Under the pieces are notes generated by a model. It was given only the letters and a program-made list of their open reading frames with translations, searched no databases and was not told the origin of the DNA. Shown in pieces: positions 49,829 to 61,057 of a stretch of DNA of 64,000 nt (its first letter is position 1; each line of letters starts with the position of its first letter). Made by a program: the position numbers and the translations under genes. The stretch is from Mycobacterium sp. SMC-8 (GTDB lineage Bacteria; Actinomycetota; Actinomycetes; Mycobacteriales; Mycobacteriaceae): assembly GCF_025263565.1 (NCBI RefSeq), contig NZ_CP079865.1, forward strand, positions 1,860,001 to 1,924,000, read 5' to 3'.

Positions 49829-51047
49829 AGCTGGCTGATCTCCTTGTCCAGTTCGTCTCGGAATTCGGGGGCGGCGACGCTGACGAGGCGGCGCGCACGC
49901 TCCTCGATGGTGCACCCGCGCAGGTGGGCGATGCCGTGCTCGGTGACCACGACGTCGACGTCGGCGCGGGCGGTGGTGACCACGCCGCCATCGAGGTGAG
50001 CCTTGATGGTGGAACGGTCGCGGAAGGTCGAGCGCAGCGCGATGATCGACCGTCTTCCGGTGAGTGCGGCGGCCCGGGTGAAGTCGGACTGGCCGCCGAC
50101 CGCGCCGACGTAGACGCCGCCGCTGACCTCCGCCCCGACTTGCCCGTAGAGGTCGACCTCGACGGCGAAGTTGATCGACACCAGCGACGCCAGCCGGGAC
50201 AGAACCCCCGGGGCATGGGTGTAGCTGATCGGCATGAACCTGGTGGGGAGCTCGGGAACGCGGCGGTAGAGCTCCGCGGAACCCAACGCGGTGCCGGCGA
50301 CCACGACGCCGGGGTCGATCTCTTTGCGCCGGCCCGTGGCCACTCCCTTGTCCACCAGACGCATGAGCCCGTCGGTGACCATGCCGGTGTGGAAACCCAG
50401 GTCCTGATGTCCGGCCAGCGCCTCGAGGACGGCGGCGCCCGTGGATCCGACTCCCAGTTGCACGGTGTCGCCGTCGTCGACCAGCGTGGCGATGTGACCG
50501 GCGATCCGGTGGTCCACCGGATCCGGTGCGCGGGAGGGATCTTCGGGCAGCGGGCGGTCGGTGGTGATGGTTGCGGCGAACCGGTCCAGCGGAATCGTCT
50601 CGGTGCCGGTCGTGGCCGGCATCGCAGTGTTGATCTCGGCGATCAGCACCGGGGTGTGGGTGATGGCGTCGGCGACGTACTCGGCTCCGATGCCCAGCGA
50701 GCAGCGGCCGTCGGCGTCGGGCGGGGACACCTGCACCAGGCCCACATCGCCGGGTAGTCGGTGCTCGGCGAACAGCCGTGGCAGCGCCGAGTAGTGGCAG
50801 GGGATGATCGCGAGGCGCCCGCTGCGACTGAGGTGCCGCAACTCGCCGAGGCCGCCGTAGGACTGCAGGAAGACCTCGGCAGGCAGATCGTCGGCGAGTC
50901 GGAGGTTCCAGGACAGCCCGGTGAAGGCCCGGATCGGTCCGATCTGCGCGCTCTGAGCGAGCAGAGCATCCACCAGGGGGCGAGGCTCGGCGGCTGCCTG
51001 GCCCCACCACACCCCGTCGCCGGGCGCCAGGAACTCGGTGAAGTAGA

Positions 51048-51051
<4 letters not shown>
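49825..51051 (-). CDS. Acetyl-CoA hydrolase/CoA-transferase family protein
   Basis: This 408-residue protein is of the acetyl-CoA hydrolase/4-hydroxybutyrate CoA-transferase family. The active-site glutamate region reads SINFAVEVDLYGQVGAE and the C-terminal TEHGIAHLRG is present. It would exchange CoA between acids or hydrolyse a thioester. No ATG or GTG fits; a TTG at 51051 overlaps the thiolase stop (TTGA), so I start there. It lies between thiolase and HMG-CoA-lyase-like genes. Confidence 0.88.
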
Positions 51052-52249
<1,198 letters not shown>

Positions 52250-52250
<1 letters not shown>

Positions 52251-53044
52251 CAGATCACCGTCCCGCCGTCGACCGGGAGTACCTGTCCGGTGATATAGGA
52301 CGCCGCGTCGGAGGCCAGGAAGACGAAACTCGGTGCGATCTCCTCCGGAGTCGCCCAGCGGCCCAGCGGAATTCGGGCCAGGGTCTTGGCGGCGAGCTTC
52401 TCGTTGGACCGGATGTTCTCCGTCATGGCGGTGGCGGCCAGCGGCGCGACCGCGTTGACGGTCACCGACTTTCGGGCCAGCTCTTTGGCCAGCGACTTGG
52501 TCAGCCCGATGATGCCCGCCTTCGCCGCGCCGTAGTTGACCTGGCCGATGGTGCCGGTCAGCCCGGCGGCGGAGGTGACGTTGATGATGCGGCCGCGGCC
52601 GTCCTCGGGCAGCAGGCCCTGAGCGGCGTGGCTGCACAGGAAGCTGCCGACGAGGTGGATGTCGACGATGCGGCGGAAGGTCTCCTCGGTCTGGTCGGCC
52701 AGCATGGCCGGAGCGATGGCTCCGGCGTTGTTGACCAGGATGTGCAGGGTGCCCCCGGCCAGTGCTGCTGCCCGGTTCACCGCCTCGGCCGCCGCGGAAG
52801 CGTCCCGGACGTCGAACCCGAACGACTCGGCCCGGCCGTCCGCCGCGCCGATCGAGTCAGCGACCGCGGAGGCGGCGTCGGCTTCGACGTCGGTGACCAG
52901 GACCGCGGCCCCGGCCGCGGCGAAGGCTTGGGCCACCGCCGCGCCCACTCCACCGCCGGCACCGGTGACCAGAGCGGAGCGGCCGTCCAGGCGGAAGACG
53001 TCGGCGAGGCTGTGCGCCGTTGGCGCCGTTGGGGATTGGGTCAT
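52250..53044 (-). CDS. SDR-family oxidoreductase
   Basis: This 264-residue classical SDR has VTGAGGGVGAAVAQAFAAAG at residue 23, NNAGAIAPAML and the catalytic VNYGAAKAG, and ends with TGQVLPVDGGTVI. It is probably a 3-hydroxyacyl-CoA or hydroxysteroid-like dehydrogenase. It is coupled to both neighbours by one-base overlaps. It is a good reference for the degenerate SDR at 44854-45654, which shares the GAAKA run but lacks the Tyr. Confidence 0.92.
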
Positions 53045-54210
53045 CAGTAGCTCCTCGGCAGGCCGAGAACGTGCGAGCCGAGAAAGTTCAAGACCATCTC
53101 CTGGCTGATTGGGGCGATCCGGGTCAGGCGCGCCTCGCGGAAGTAGCGGGCGACGTGATACTCCTCGGAGTACCCCATCCCGCCGTGGGTCTGCAGGGCA
53201 CGGTCGGCGGCGTCGAAACCCGCTTCGGCGCAGAGGTATTTCGCGGTGTTGGCCTCCCGCCCGCAGGGCAGGCCCTTGTCGTAGAGCCAGGTCGCCTTGC
53301 GCAGCATCAGTTCGGCGGCGTCCAACTTCGCCAACGAGTCGGCCAGCGGGAACTGGATGCCCTGGTTCATGCCGATCGGCCGGCCGAACACCTCGCGCTC
53401 GTTGCCGTAGCGGACCGCGGTGCGCAGCGCGGCGCGGCCGATCCCCAGCGCCTCGGCGGCGATCAGACAGCGCTCCGGGTTCAGGCCGTCGAGGATGTAC
53501 TTAAAACCCTGGCCCTCCTCGCCGACGCGGTCGGAGACCGGGATCTCCAAGCCGTCGATGAACAACTCGTTGGAGCTGACGGCGTTTCGCCCCATCTTGG
53601 GGATCGGGCGGATGTCGACCTTGGTGCGGTCCAGGTCGGTGAGAAACAGCGTCAGGCCGTCGGTCTTGCTGGGCGAATCCTCGAATTTCGTGGTGCGGGT
53701 GAGGAGCAGGATCTTCTCGGACTCCATCGCCTTGGAGATCCATACCTTGCGGCCGTTGACGATGTAGCGGTCACCGTCGCGCTTGGCGAAGGTGGTGATG
53801 CGGGTGGTGTCCAGCCCCGCGCCGGGCTCGGTGACACCGAAGCAAACATGCAGATCGCCGTTGACGATGCGCGGTAACGTCCGGGCCTTCAACTCTTCGG
53901 AGCCGTGCAGGATCACCGGATGCATGCCGAAGATCGACATGTGGATGGAGCTGGCTCCGTTCATGCCGGCGCCGGAGGCGGCAACCTCCTCCAACAGCAT
54001 GGACGCCTCGGTGATGCCATATCCGGAGCCGCCGTACTCCTCCGGGGTGGTGATGCCCAGCCAGCCGCCCTCGGCGAACGCGTCGTAGAACTCCTGCGGG
54101 AACTCGTGGTCGCGGTCCTTGGTCATCCAGTAGTGGTCGTCGAACTTTCCGGCGAGCTCGGCCACCGCGGAGCGGATGGTCTGCTGGTCGTCACTGCGTT
54201 CGAAATCCAC
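53044..54210 (-). CDS. Acyl-CoA dehydrogenase, first gene of the long operon
   Basis: This 388-residue FAD enzyme has CFGVTEPGAGLDTTRI near residue 125 and GRKVWISKAME, and ends with THGGMGYSEEYHVARYFREARL. All usual parts are in place. The ATG is at 54210. A FadR-like operator (54251-54267) and a promoter (TTCCAT, 17 bases, TATTAT on the minus strand) lie just upstream, so this gene begins the 13-kb leftward operon. It would desaturate the activated substrate or a ring-opened acyl-CoA. Confidence 0.95.
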   Translation of the reverse strand: MDFERSDDQQTIRSAVAELAGKFDDHYWMTKDRDHEFPQEFYDAFAEGGWLGITTPEEYGGSGYGITEASMLLEEVAASGAGMNGASSIHMSIFGMHPVILHGSEELKARTLPRIVNGDLHVCFGVTEPGAGLDTTRITTFAKRDGDRYIVNGRKVWISKAMESEKILLLTRTTKFEDSPSKTDGLTLFLTDLDRTKVDIRPIPKMGRNAVSSNELFIDGLEIPVSDRVGEEGQGFKYILDGLNPERCLIAAEALGIGRAALRTAVRYGNEREVFGRPIGMNQGIQFPLADSLAKLDAAELMLRKATWLYDKGLPCGREANTAKYLCAEAGFDAADRALQTHGGMGYSEEYHVARYFREARLTRIAPISQEMVLNFLGSHVLGLPRSY

Positions 54211-54250
54211 GACGAGCCTCCTAGGGAACGGATAATTGTGACAATAATAC

Positions 54251-54267
54251 TAATGGCCTGACCAAAA
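54251..54267. promoter_or_regulatory. FadR-like operator, one half degenerate
   Basis: TAATGGCC-T-GACCAAAA keeps the GACCA half and shares GACCAAAATGG with the site at 61.0 kb. It lies in the promoter spacer of the long operon, 41-57 bases before the start. Confidence 0.6.
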
Positions 54268-54289
54268 TGGAAGGGTCGCTCATCGGTGG

Positions 54290-55372
54290 TCACGACGCGG
54301 CCGGGATCAGCGGAAGTAACGACGCAATCCGCTCGTTCCACGCCTCGGGGCTGCCGAAGAGAACGCGGTCCAACTTGGCTCGCTTGTAGAAGAACTGCAG
54401 GTCGTACTCCCAGGTGTATCCGATGGCCCCGTGGACGGTCAGCGCCGTGTCGGCCAATTCGGCACAGTGCCGGGCCACCTGAGCCTTCGCGGCCGCCGCG
54501 TGCAGTGCGGCATCGGCGGTGCCCTCCTCTGACGAGGCGGCAGCCAGAAGGGTGATGGAGTAGGAGGATTCGACGGTCACCAGCATTTGGGCCGCCGCGT
54601 GCTTGATGGCCTGGAACGCGGCGATCGGCTTGTTGAACTGTTTGCGTTGCTTGGAGTATTCGACCGTCATCTCCAGCATGCGTTCGGCCGCCCCGAGTGC
54701 GTCGGCTGCCACCAGAATGGCGGCGCGATCGGCGAGTCGCTGCCATCCGGAGTCGGTGTCGCTGACGTCGAGTGGCAGGGCCGGCGCATTGTCGAAGATG
54801 ACGTCGGCGGCGCTGCGTGACCGGTCCAGCAGTTCCCGGGGTCGGACCTGCACGCCGGGCGCCTCGCGGTCGACGACGAATAGAGCGTGGCCGTCGGAGG
54901 CAGGGTGGCCGGCCGCCACGACAAACCGTGTGGCGCTTCCGGCGGCGAGCACGCCGGGCACCTCACCGCTGACCGCGCCGTCGCGCACCTGAACCGGTGA
55001 TCCGGTCGGGGGAAGGCGATCGGCGCGTATCGCGGCGACGCTGAGTTCACCGTCACTCAGTGCCGCGCGCGCGAGGTCGCCGTCGAGCACGGTGTCGGCC
55101 ACCGCGCGGGCCAGCCACCTGGCCGAGGGCGCTGCGGCCCTGCCCAATTCCCTTGCAGTGAGCGCAAGTTCGAGCAGTCCGCCGCCCTGGCCGCCACGGG
55201 CCTCGTCGAATCCGACCCCGGCCCAGCCCTCCTCCGCCAAGGCGTCGTCGAAGCTGCGTTCGTCCCCGGCCTCGAGCCAGGACCGGAGTTGCTCGGAGTC
55301 GGACCGGGTGCCGAGCCAGTCCCGCAGAGAATCCGCGTAGAGGTTCTGTTCGTCGGAAAGCTCCCAATGCAT
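54290..55372 (-). CDS. Acyl-CoA dehydrogenase family protein
   Basis: This 360-residue protein is a shorter acyl-CoA dehydrogenase. The C-terminal half has SKQRKQFNKPIAAFQAIKH and TVHGAIGYTWEYDLQFFYKRAK, while the middle motif is shortened. Such proteins often form heteromers with a full-length partner, as in the steroid FadE pairs of mycobacteria. Full-length dehydrogenases at 53.0 and 58.2 kb are candidates for that partner. The ATG at 55372 is divergent from the GntR gene. Confidence 0.9.
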   Translation of the reverse strand: MHWELSDEQNLYADSLRDWLGTRSDSEQLRSWLEAGDERSFDDALAEEGWAGVGFDEARGGQGGGLLELALTARELGRAAAPSARWLARAVADTVLDGDLARAALSDGELSVAAIRADRLPPTGSPVQVRDGAVSGEVPGVLAAGSATRFVVAAGHPASDGHALFVVDREAPGVQVRPRELLDRSRSAADVIFDNAPALPLDVSDTDSGWQRLADRAAILVAADALGAAERMLEMTVEYSKQRKQFNKPIAAFQAIKHAAAQMLVTVESSYSITLLAAASSEEGTADAALHAAAAKAQVARHCAELADTALTVHGAIGYTWEYDLQFFYKRAKLDRVLFGSPEAWNERIASLLPLIPAAS

Positions 55373-55412
55373 GACGTTTCTCCGCAGGGTTGTCGGGGCC
55401 ATTCGGTGCTAA

Positions 55413-55421
55413 GGTCAGACC
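55413..55421. promoter_or_regulatory. FadR-like operator in the divergent GntR/dehydrogenase region
   Basis: GGTC-A-GACC is the operator core, set in AAGGTCAGACCAAT. It is 24-32 bases before the GntR start and 41-49 before the dehydrogenase start, so it could control both directions, including autoregulation. Confidence 0.7.
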
Positions 55422-55444
55422 AATGGGATGGTGGAGGAGGCGTG

Positions 55445-56203
55445 ATGGACGGTAAAGCCGCGGCCCGGCCGGCGATCACGTTCGGCCCGGTTGATGTTCC
55501 CAAGGCACCCGATGTCCTGGCCCGGGAGCTGCGCGAACGCATCCTCAGCGGTGAACTCGAGGAGGGCGCCGCTCTTCCTGCCGAGCGGGAGCTGGTCAAG
55601 CAGACCCAGATGAGCCGGGCGACGGTACGCGAGGCCCTTCGCATCCTGGAGGTGCAGAACCTGGTGCGGGTTAAGGCCGGTCGCGCGGGCGGCGCCTTCG
55701 TTCAGCGCCCGAGCACCGCGTCGATGGCGAATACGGTGAGCATGTTGATCCGGGGCCGGCAGATCAAACTGGCCGATCTGATGGAGACCCGTGAGGCACT
55801 GGAGCCGTTCAGCGCCGAACTGGCGGCTGTCAAGCGCACCGAGCAGGACCTGGAGGCTTTGGATCGCGCCAACGAAGCCATCGCCGACCCGGATGCCGAT
55901 CTGGCCCGATTTCTGCAGGCCAACCTCGACTGGCACGTCGGTGTCGCCATCGCCGGCCACAACGAGTTGCTGATCGGCTTCATGACGGCATTGTCGCAGG
56001 CGATCTACGCCGGAACCGCGAACGCGTCGTTCATCGACGATTCGGTGCGTGAGGTGACCGCGCGAGCGCACAAGTCGATCACCCGGGCGATCCGCGACCG
56101 CGACGCCGAGGCGGCCGGACGCCGAATGCGCAGGCACGTGCACACCTATGCGTCGGCGGCTCTGAAGGTCGATCACCGCGACTCCATCACCGTCGACGAC
56201 TGA
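55445..56203 (+). CDS. GntR-family (FCD/FadR-type) transcriptional regulator
   Basis: This 252-residue regulator has a GntR winged helix, LPAERELVKQTQMSRATVREALRIL (written as LPAERELVKQTQ and MSRATVREALRIL) near residues 42-66, and a C-terminal FCD domain with DLMETREALEPFSAELAA and an acidic/His-rich ligand pocket. FadR-type members bind TGGTC-N-GACCA sites and release on binding an acyl-CoA or organic acid. Four such sites are at nearby promoters. The ATG at 55445 has GGAGGAGG upstream. It is most likely the repressor of this island. Confidence 0.93.
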   Translation: MDGKAAARPAITFGPVDVPKAPDVLARELRERILSGELEEGAALPAERELVKQTQMSRATVREALRILEVQNLVRVKAGRAGGAFVQRPSTASMANTVSMLIRGRQIKLADLMETREALEPFSAELAAVKRTEQDLEALDRANEAIADPDADLARFLQANLDWHVGVAIAGHNELLIGFMTALSQAIYAGTANASFIDDSVREVTARAHKSITRAIRDRDAEAAGRRMRRHVHTYASAALKVDHRDSITVDD

Positions 56204-58140
56204 GCGCTGACCGCCTCGCGGATGCGGTCGATCGCCTCGGGGTTCTCCGCGCCGGACAGGTCACCGGGGTCGGTGCCGAGTGCGGCCGCGCGGATGGTGC
56301 GGCGCAGGATCTTCGCCGATCTGGTCTTGGGTAGCGCATCGACCCGCCACACCTTCGATGGCGCGAATGGCTTGCCGAGTTCCTTCCCGACGATGGCCGT
56401 GAGTTCCCGGCCGATCGCGACATCGTCGACGGATGCGCCGGGTCGGGCGACCCAGAATGCCCACACCGCTTCACCTTTCACCGGATCCGGCACCCCGACC
56501 GCTGCGGCCTCGCTGACCGCCGGATGGGTCGACAGGGCGGCCTCCACCTCGGCGGGAGCCAGTCGTTTGCCGGCGACGTTCATGACGTCGTCGGAGCGGC
56601 CGAGGACGAACCACTGTCCGTCTGCGTCGACCATCGCGAAGTCGCCGTGGTGCCACAGGCCGGGGTACCGGGACCAGTAGGCGTCCAGGTAACGCTGCTC
56701 GTCCTTCCACACCCCGCGGGTCATCGACGGCCACGGCTGCCGGCACACCAGTTCGCCGACCTGTCCGCGTACGGAGTTGCCGTCGTCGTCGACGACGTCG
56801 ACGTCCATTCCGAGGGAGGGCCCGCCCAGTGAGCAACTCGCGATCGGTTCGACCGGGTAGGGGGCCAGGAATGAGCCCCCGACCTCGGTGCCGCCGGAGA
56901 AGTTGATCACTGGAACGCGGCTGCCGAAGACGTCGCGGGCAAGCCATCCGTAGGAGTCCGGATCCCAGGGTTCGCCGGTTGAACCCAGCACGTGGATGCA
57001 GGACAGGTCGCGACGGCGGATCTGTGCGAGGTCGGTTCCCTTAAGGGTGCGGATCAAGGTGGGGGAGACTCCCAGCATCGAGATGCGATGGCGTTCAACG
57101 AGATCCCACAAGCGGTAGTTGTCCGGAACATCGGGTGAGCCTTCGTAGAGAACCAGGGAGGCGCCGTTGGCGTGGGTTCCGATGATCGACAGCGGACCCA
57201 TGATCCAACCCATGTCGGTGATCCAGCAGAACACCCCGTCGCTGGTCACGTCGAAGGAGTAGGCGACCTCGCCGGCGGTCTTGACCAGGAAACCGGCGTG
57301 GGTGTGCACCGCGCCCTTGGGTCGGCCGGTGGTACCGGAGGTGTAGCCCAGCATCAGCGGGTGCATGGCGGGCACCCGTTCGGTCACCAGGTCCGCGGGC
57401 GTGGCGGTCAGCTCCGACCATGACGTGACGTTGACACCGGAGCGTAGATCGGTTGGGGCGCCGACATTGTCGATGACGATGAGGTGCTCGACCCCGGGGC
57501 AATCGGCGAGCGCGGCCTCCAGTTGCGGCAGCATGGCCACGGTCCGGCCGCGCCGGACCGTGCCGTCGGCCACCACCACCGTCTTGACGTCGGCGTCGGT
57601 GAGCCGGGAGGTGATCGCGGCGGCGGCGAAGCCGGAGAACAGCGGAACCAGGACCGCGCCGAGGGCGGCGACGGCGTAGACCGCGACGACGGCTTCGGGA
57701 ATCATCGGTAGGTACAGGCCGACGGCATCACCCCGGCCGATGCCCAGTCGTCTCAGACCGGCCGTGGTGGCGGCGACCTGCTCGGCCAGTTCGCCGAATG
57801 TCAGTGTGCGGGTGGATCCGTCTTCGGCCTCGTGGCGCACCGCGATGCGATCCGGGCCGCTGTCACGCCACCGTCGGAGGCAGACGTCGACGATGTTGAG
57901 TTCGGCGCCGCAGAACCAGTCCGGATGCTCGATGCCCCGGCTGAGGTCCAAAACGGCGGTGTGTGGGGTGGCGAACCGGATGCCCAGATCGTCGAGCACG
58001 GCGTTCCAGAACCAGGCCGGGTCGGCCACCGAATGCCGCCGCAACTCGTCGATGTCGCGCAGGCCGTGCCGGCGGGCCAGCCGGGTGACGTTCGCGTTCT
58101 CGATGTACTCCGGTGTGGGTGTCCAGCGGTATTCGCTCAT
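56173..58140 (-). CDS. Acyl-CoA synthetase of the acetyl/acetoacetyl-CoA synthetase type
   Basis: This 655-residue ligase has the P-loop YTSGTTGRPKGAVHTHAGF near residue 265, the GDFAMVDADGQWFVLGRSDD hinge and the Lys near KTRSAKILRR at the C-terminus. Its length and the N-terminal extension match the acetyl-/acetoacetyl-CoA synthetase subfamily, not fatty-acid ligases. It could activate a short or branched keto acid. The ATG is at 58140. Its 3' end overlaps the convergent GntR gene by 31 bases. Confidence 0.9.
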   Translation of the reverse strand: MSEYRWTPTPEYIENANVTRLARRHGLRDIDELRRHSVADPAWFWNAVLDDLGIRFATPHTAVLDLSRGIEHPDWFCGAELNIVDVCLRRWRDSGPDRIAVRHEAEDGSTRTLTFGELAEQVAATTAGLRRLGIGRGDAVGLYLPMIPEAVVAVYAVAALGAVLVPLFSGFAAAAITSRLTDADVKTVVVADGTVRRGRTVAMLPQLEAALADCPGVEHLIVIDNVGAPTDLRSGVNVTSWSELTATPADLVTERVPAMHPLMLGYTSGTTGRPKGAVHTHAGFLVKTAGEVAYSFDVTSDGVFCWITDMGWIMGPLSIIGTHANGASLVLYEGSPDVPDNYRLWDLVERHRISMLGVSPTLIRTLKGTDLAQIRRRDLSCIHVLGSTGEPWDPDSYGWLARDVFGSRVPVINFSGGTEVGGSFLAPYPVEPIASCSLGGPSLGMDVDVVDDDGNSVRGQVGELVCRQPWPSMTRGVWKDEQRYLDAYWSRYPGLWHHGDFAMVDADGQWFVLGRSDDVMNVAGKRLAPAEVEAALSTHPAVSEAAAVGVPDPVKGEAVWAFWVARPGASVDDVAIGRELTAIVGKELGKPFAPSKVWRVDALPKTRSAKILRRTIRAAALGTDPGDLSGAENPEAIDRIREAVSAQSSTVMESR

Positions 58141-58153
58141 TGGGCAGTCCCCT

Positions 58154-59344
58154 TCATTCCCTTGGCATGCCGAGGATCCGCTCGGCGACGATATTGCGCT
58201 GGATGAAGGTGGACCCCCCGGCGATGGCGGTGCCCCGGCCCTGGTTGGCCAGTCGCAGCCAGCGTTCGGCGGCCGGGTCGGCGGCGGGGGAGTCCTTCTG
58301 CGGCAGGGAGAACTGGCCGTCCAGATCCGCCAGTGACAGGCCGAAGTCGGCGATGTCCTCCACCAGGGGACAGAAGAACAGCTTGCCGATGGACGTCACC
58401 GGACCGGGTGGCTCACCGCTGGCTGCCCCGCTGATCACGCGCTGGCTGATCGCGTGGTGGGTCACCGCCCGACCGTAGAGGTCGGCGATGTGTTGCCGGA
58501 TCAGCGGATCGGCGCCGAGGGGACGTCCGTCGTCGTCGGTGCGTGCGGCGATCTCGCGGATCAGATCGTTGACCGCCCCGGTGGTGTTGACCCGTCCGGT
58601 CGCGATGGCGACCCGTTCGAAGGCCAGGGTTCCCATGGCGACCCTCCAGCCGTCATCGACCGCGCCGACGACGTCGCCATCCGGGATGAAGACGTCGTCG
58701 AGGAACACCTCGTTGAACTCCGCTTCGCCGAGCATGTGCTCGAGCGGGCGGACTCGAACTCCGGGCGCGGACATGTCCAGCAGGAAGTAGGTGATGCCGC
58801 GATGGCGCGGCCCGCCTCCGGTGCGCGCCAGCAGGATGGCGTGCGCGGCCAACTGGGCCCGGCTGGTCCAGATCTTCTGGCCGTTGATCTTCCAGCCGCG
58901 ATCGACTTTGGTGGCAGAGGTTCGCAGGGAGGCCAGGTCCGACCCGGACTCCGGTTCGGAGAACAACTGGCACCAGATGTGCTCACCGGTGAGGATCGGG
59001 CGCAGATAGCGCTCCTGCTGCGCCGGCGTGCCGAAGGCGATGATGGTCGGGCCGCCGAAGTCCTCTCCGATGATGTTGAGCCGCTCCGGTGCTCCGGCCC
59101 GGTCCATCTCCTCGGTGAGGACCGCCTTGATCTTGGCGTCCGCTCCGCCGCCGCCGAATTCGGCCGGCCAGGACAGACCCGCGTAGCCGGCCTCGAAGAG
59201 CATCCGCTGCCAGCGACCCCAATAGTCACGCTTGTCCTCGAGGCGATGCGGTTCTGGTCCGCCCAGTTTGGGTAACGTCTCGGCCAGCCAGGCCCGGATC
59301 CGTTGGCGGAACTCGGCTTCGGCCGGGCTGTCCTTGAGTTCCAT
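58154..59344 (-). CDS. Acyl-CoA dehydrogenase
   Basis: This 396-residue enzyme has QLFSEPESGSDLASL near residue 130 and GQKIWTSRAQLAAHAILLART, and ends with FIQRNIVAERILGMPRE, the layout of FadE proteins in steroid and terpenoid clusters. It follows the ligase at 59.3 kb and precedes the one at 56.2 kb, which makes an operon of ligase-dehydrogenase-ligase. The start is the ATG at 59344, directly after the ligase stop. Confidence 0.93.
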   Translation of the reverse strand: MELKDSPAEAEFRQRIRAWLAETLPKLGGPEPHRLEDKRDYWGRWQRMLFEAGYAGLSWPAEFGGGGADAKIKAVLTEEMDRAGAPERLNIIGEDFGGPTIIAFGTPAQQERYLRPILTGEHIWCQLFSEPESGSDLASLRTSATKVDRGWKINGQKIWTSRAQLAAHAILLARTGGGPRHRGITYFLLDMSAPGVRVRPLEHMLGEAEFNEVFLDDVFIPDGDVVGAVDDGWRVAMGTLAFERVAIATGRVNTTGAVNDLIREIAARTDDDGRPLGADPLIRQHIADLYGRAVTHHAISQRVISGAASGEPPGPVTSIGKLFFCPLVEDIADFGLSLADLDGQFSLPQKDSPAADPAAERWLRLANQGRGTAIAGGSTFIQRNIVAERILGMPRE

Positions 59345-60988
59345 CTACTCCCCGCCCTCGGCCAGTTCGGCGGCCCGCCGGCGCAGCACGTGCTTCTGCA
59401 CCTTGCCGGTCGCCGTCATCGGCAGGTTGTCAACGCCGATCACCCATTCGGGGGTTTTCTGAATGGCGACGCCATGGCCGGTGAGGTAGTCGCGCAACTC
59501 CTCGATGGTGGGGGCCGGGTGTCCTTTCCGGGGCACCATGAAGCAGCCGACCCGCTCTCCGAGGCGGTCGTCGGGAACGCCGATGACTGCGGCATCGGTC
59601 AATCCGGGGTGCGCGGCGAGATGGTCCTCGATCTCGCGGGCGCTGATGTTCATGCCGCCGCGGATGATGATGTCCTTGAGCCGTCCGGTCACCCGGACGT
59701 ATCCGCCATGGTCCATGACGCCCAGATCGCCGGAGCGGGACAGTCCGTCGGAGGTGAACAGCGCGGTGGTCTCCTCGGGATCGCCCAGGTAGCCGATCAT
59801 GTGCGAGGGCCCGCGATAGGCGATATCACCCTCGGTGCCGCGGGGCACCTCTCGGCCGTCCTCGCCGACGACGGCGACGACGGCACCGTCGAGGGCCGCA
59901 CCGTCGGAGGTCAGCGCCCGGATCGGATCGTCGGTGACCGTGCACGTGGTGGTGGCGAGATTCTCGCTGCGGCCGTAGAGGCTCAGGACCTTCATCTGAG
60001 GCAGGGTCTCGGTGGCGTGTTCGACAACCGCCCGCGGGATCGGTGCGCCGGCGCACACCCAGACCCGCATGCTCAAGGCGTCGTGGCGTTTCGCATCGAA
60101 CACGGCGAGCAGCATCTGCAGGAAGGTGGTGGCGCTGACGGCCTGGGTGCAGCCGAACCGGGCGATCTCGGCCAGGCCCTGCTCGGGTTCCCATTCGGCC
60201 ATCAGATGGGTTGCGGCGCCGTTGAGCAGTGGCACCAGCACGCTGGTCACCAGGCCGGTGGTGTGGGTGATCGGAGAGGGTCCGAACTGCACATCCGATT
60301 CGGTGTAGCCGAATGCCGTCGTGAGGCTGCGGGCGCCGGAGCAGTAGGTGTTGAAGGTGTGGACGCAACCCTTCGGCCTTGAGGTGGTGCCGGAGGTGTA
60401 GACGATCAGGAACGGGTCGTCGGCGCTCGGCTGCACCGGCAGATCGGTGACCTCGGGAACGGCCTCGGCGCGGAGCGAGTCCAGCGTCGTCACGCTGTGG
60501 CGGTTCTCGCCCCGCACCGTGACGATCTCCAGGTCCGGGTGATCACGTTGGACATCCCAGTACATGTGCAGGTAGTCGAATCCCTTGAAGGTCTCCGGGA
60601 TGACGGCTGCGCGAACTTCGGCGTGCCCGATGACGTAGCCGACCTCGTCGCGGCGGTAGATCGGCATGATCGGCACCGTGATGACGCCGAGCCGAGACAG
60701 CGCGGCCACCACTTCGATGAACTCCACCCAGTTCGGCAGTTGCACTGCGACGGTGTCGCCGGCCCGCCAGCCTCGGGCGTGGAAGCCGGCAGCGAGTTGC
60801 AGGACCGAGTCGTGCATCTGCCGATAGGTCAGAGCGCGCTGTCCGTCGGTGGCGAACACCTTGTCCGGCCGCTGCCGGGCCTGCCGCGCCAGCAGATCGA
60901 ACATGGTCTCGTCGCGCCACAGGCCGGCCTCGCGGTAGGCGCGGACCTCTTCGGGGGTGTAGCGGTCGGTGTATTTCCCCGGCTTCAT
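59345..60988 (-). CDS. AMP-forming acyl-CoA synthetase
   Basis: This 547-residue ligase has LIVYTSGTTSRPKGCVHTFNT for ATP binding near residue 200, LSRSGDLGVMDHGGYVRVTGRLKDIIIRGG for the hinge (in two parts: LSRSGDLGVMDH, GGYVRVTGRLKD) and the C-terminal Lys in LPMTATGKVQKH. The type resembles cyclohexanecarboxylate/benzoate or steroid side-chain ligases. It is first in its operon, directly behind the FadR-like operator at 61.0 kb, so it probably activates the pathway substrate. The ATG is at 60988. Confidence 0.92.
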   Translation of the reverse strand: MKPGKYTDRYTPEEVRAYREAGLWRDETMFDLLARQARQRPDKVFATDGQRALTYRQMHDSVLQLAAGFHARGWRAGDTVAVQLPNWVEFIEVVAALSRLGVITVPIMPIYRRDEVGYVIGHAEVRAAVIPETFKGFDYLHMYWDVQRDHPDLEIVTVRGENRHSVTTLDSLRAEAVPEVTDLPVQPSADDPFLIVYTSGTTSRPKGCVHTFNTYCSGARSLTTAFGYTESDVQFGPSPITHTTGLVTSVLVPLLNGAATHLMAEWEPEQGLAEIARFGCTQAVSATTFLQMLLAVFDAKRHDALSMRVWVCAGAPIPRAVVEHATETLPQMKVLSLYGRSENLATTTCTVTDDPIRALTSDGAALDGAVVAVVGEDGREVPRGTEGDIAYRGPSHMIGYLGDPEETTALFTSDGLSRSGDLGVMDHGGYVRVTGRLKDIIIRGGMNISAREIEDHLAAHPGLTDAAVIGVPDDRLGERVGCFMVPRKGHPAPTIEELRDYLTGHGVAIQKTPEWVIGVDNLPMTATGKVQKHVLRRRAAELAEGGE

Positions 60989-61029
60989 GGATGCTCATCC
61001 CTCCGCTGATGTCACAAAAACATTATTAT

Positions 61030-61038
61030 GGTCAGACC
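61030..61038. promoter_or_regulatory. FadR-like operator upstream of the acyl-CoA ligase
   Basis: GGTC-A-GACC sits in TTATTATGGTCAGACCAAAA, which shares 17 bases with the aldehyde dehydrogenase site. On the minus strand it lies between TTGCCA and TAATGT, spaced by 17 bases, so a bound repressor would cover the promoter spacer. Confidence 0.75.
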
Positions 61039-61057
61039 AAAATGGCAAGCATCGCTT

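Noticed and set aside
48884..51010. 708-residue minus-strand frame around the HMG-CoA-lyase-like gene
   Set aside because: Only the last 314 residues carry the enzyme; the rest is Arg/Pro-rich shadow of the CoA-transferase gene.
54234..54244. ATTGT-G-ACAAT palindrome next to the FadR-like operator as a separate operator
   Set aside because: Perfect but short and AT-rich, overlapping the likely start region of transcription; no second copy supports it.
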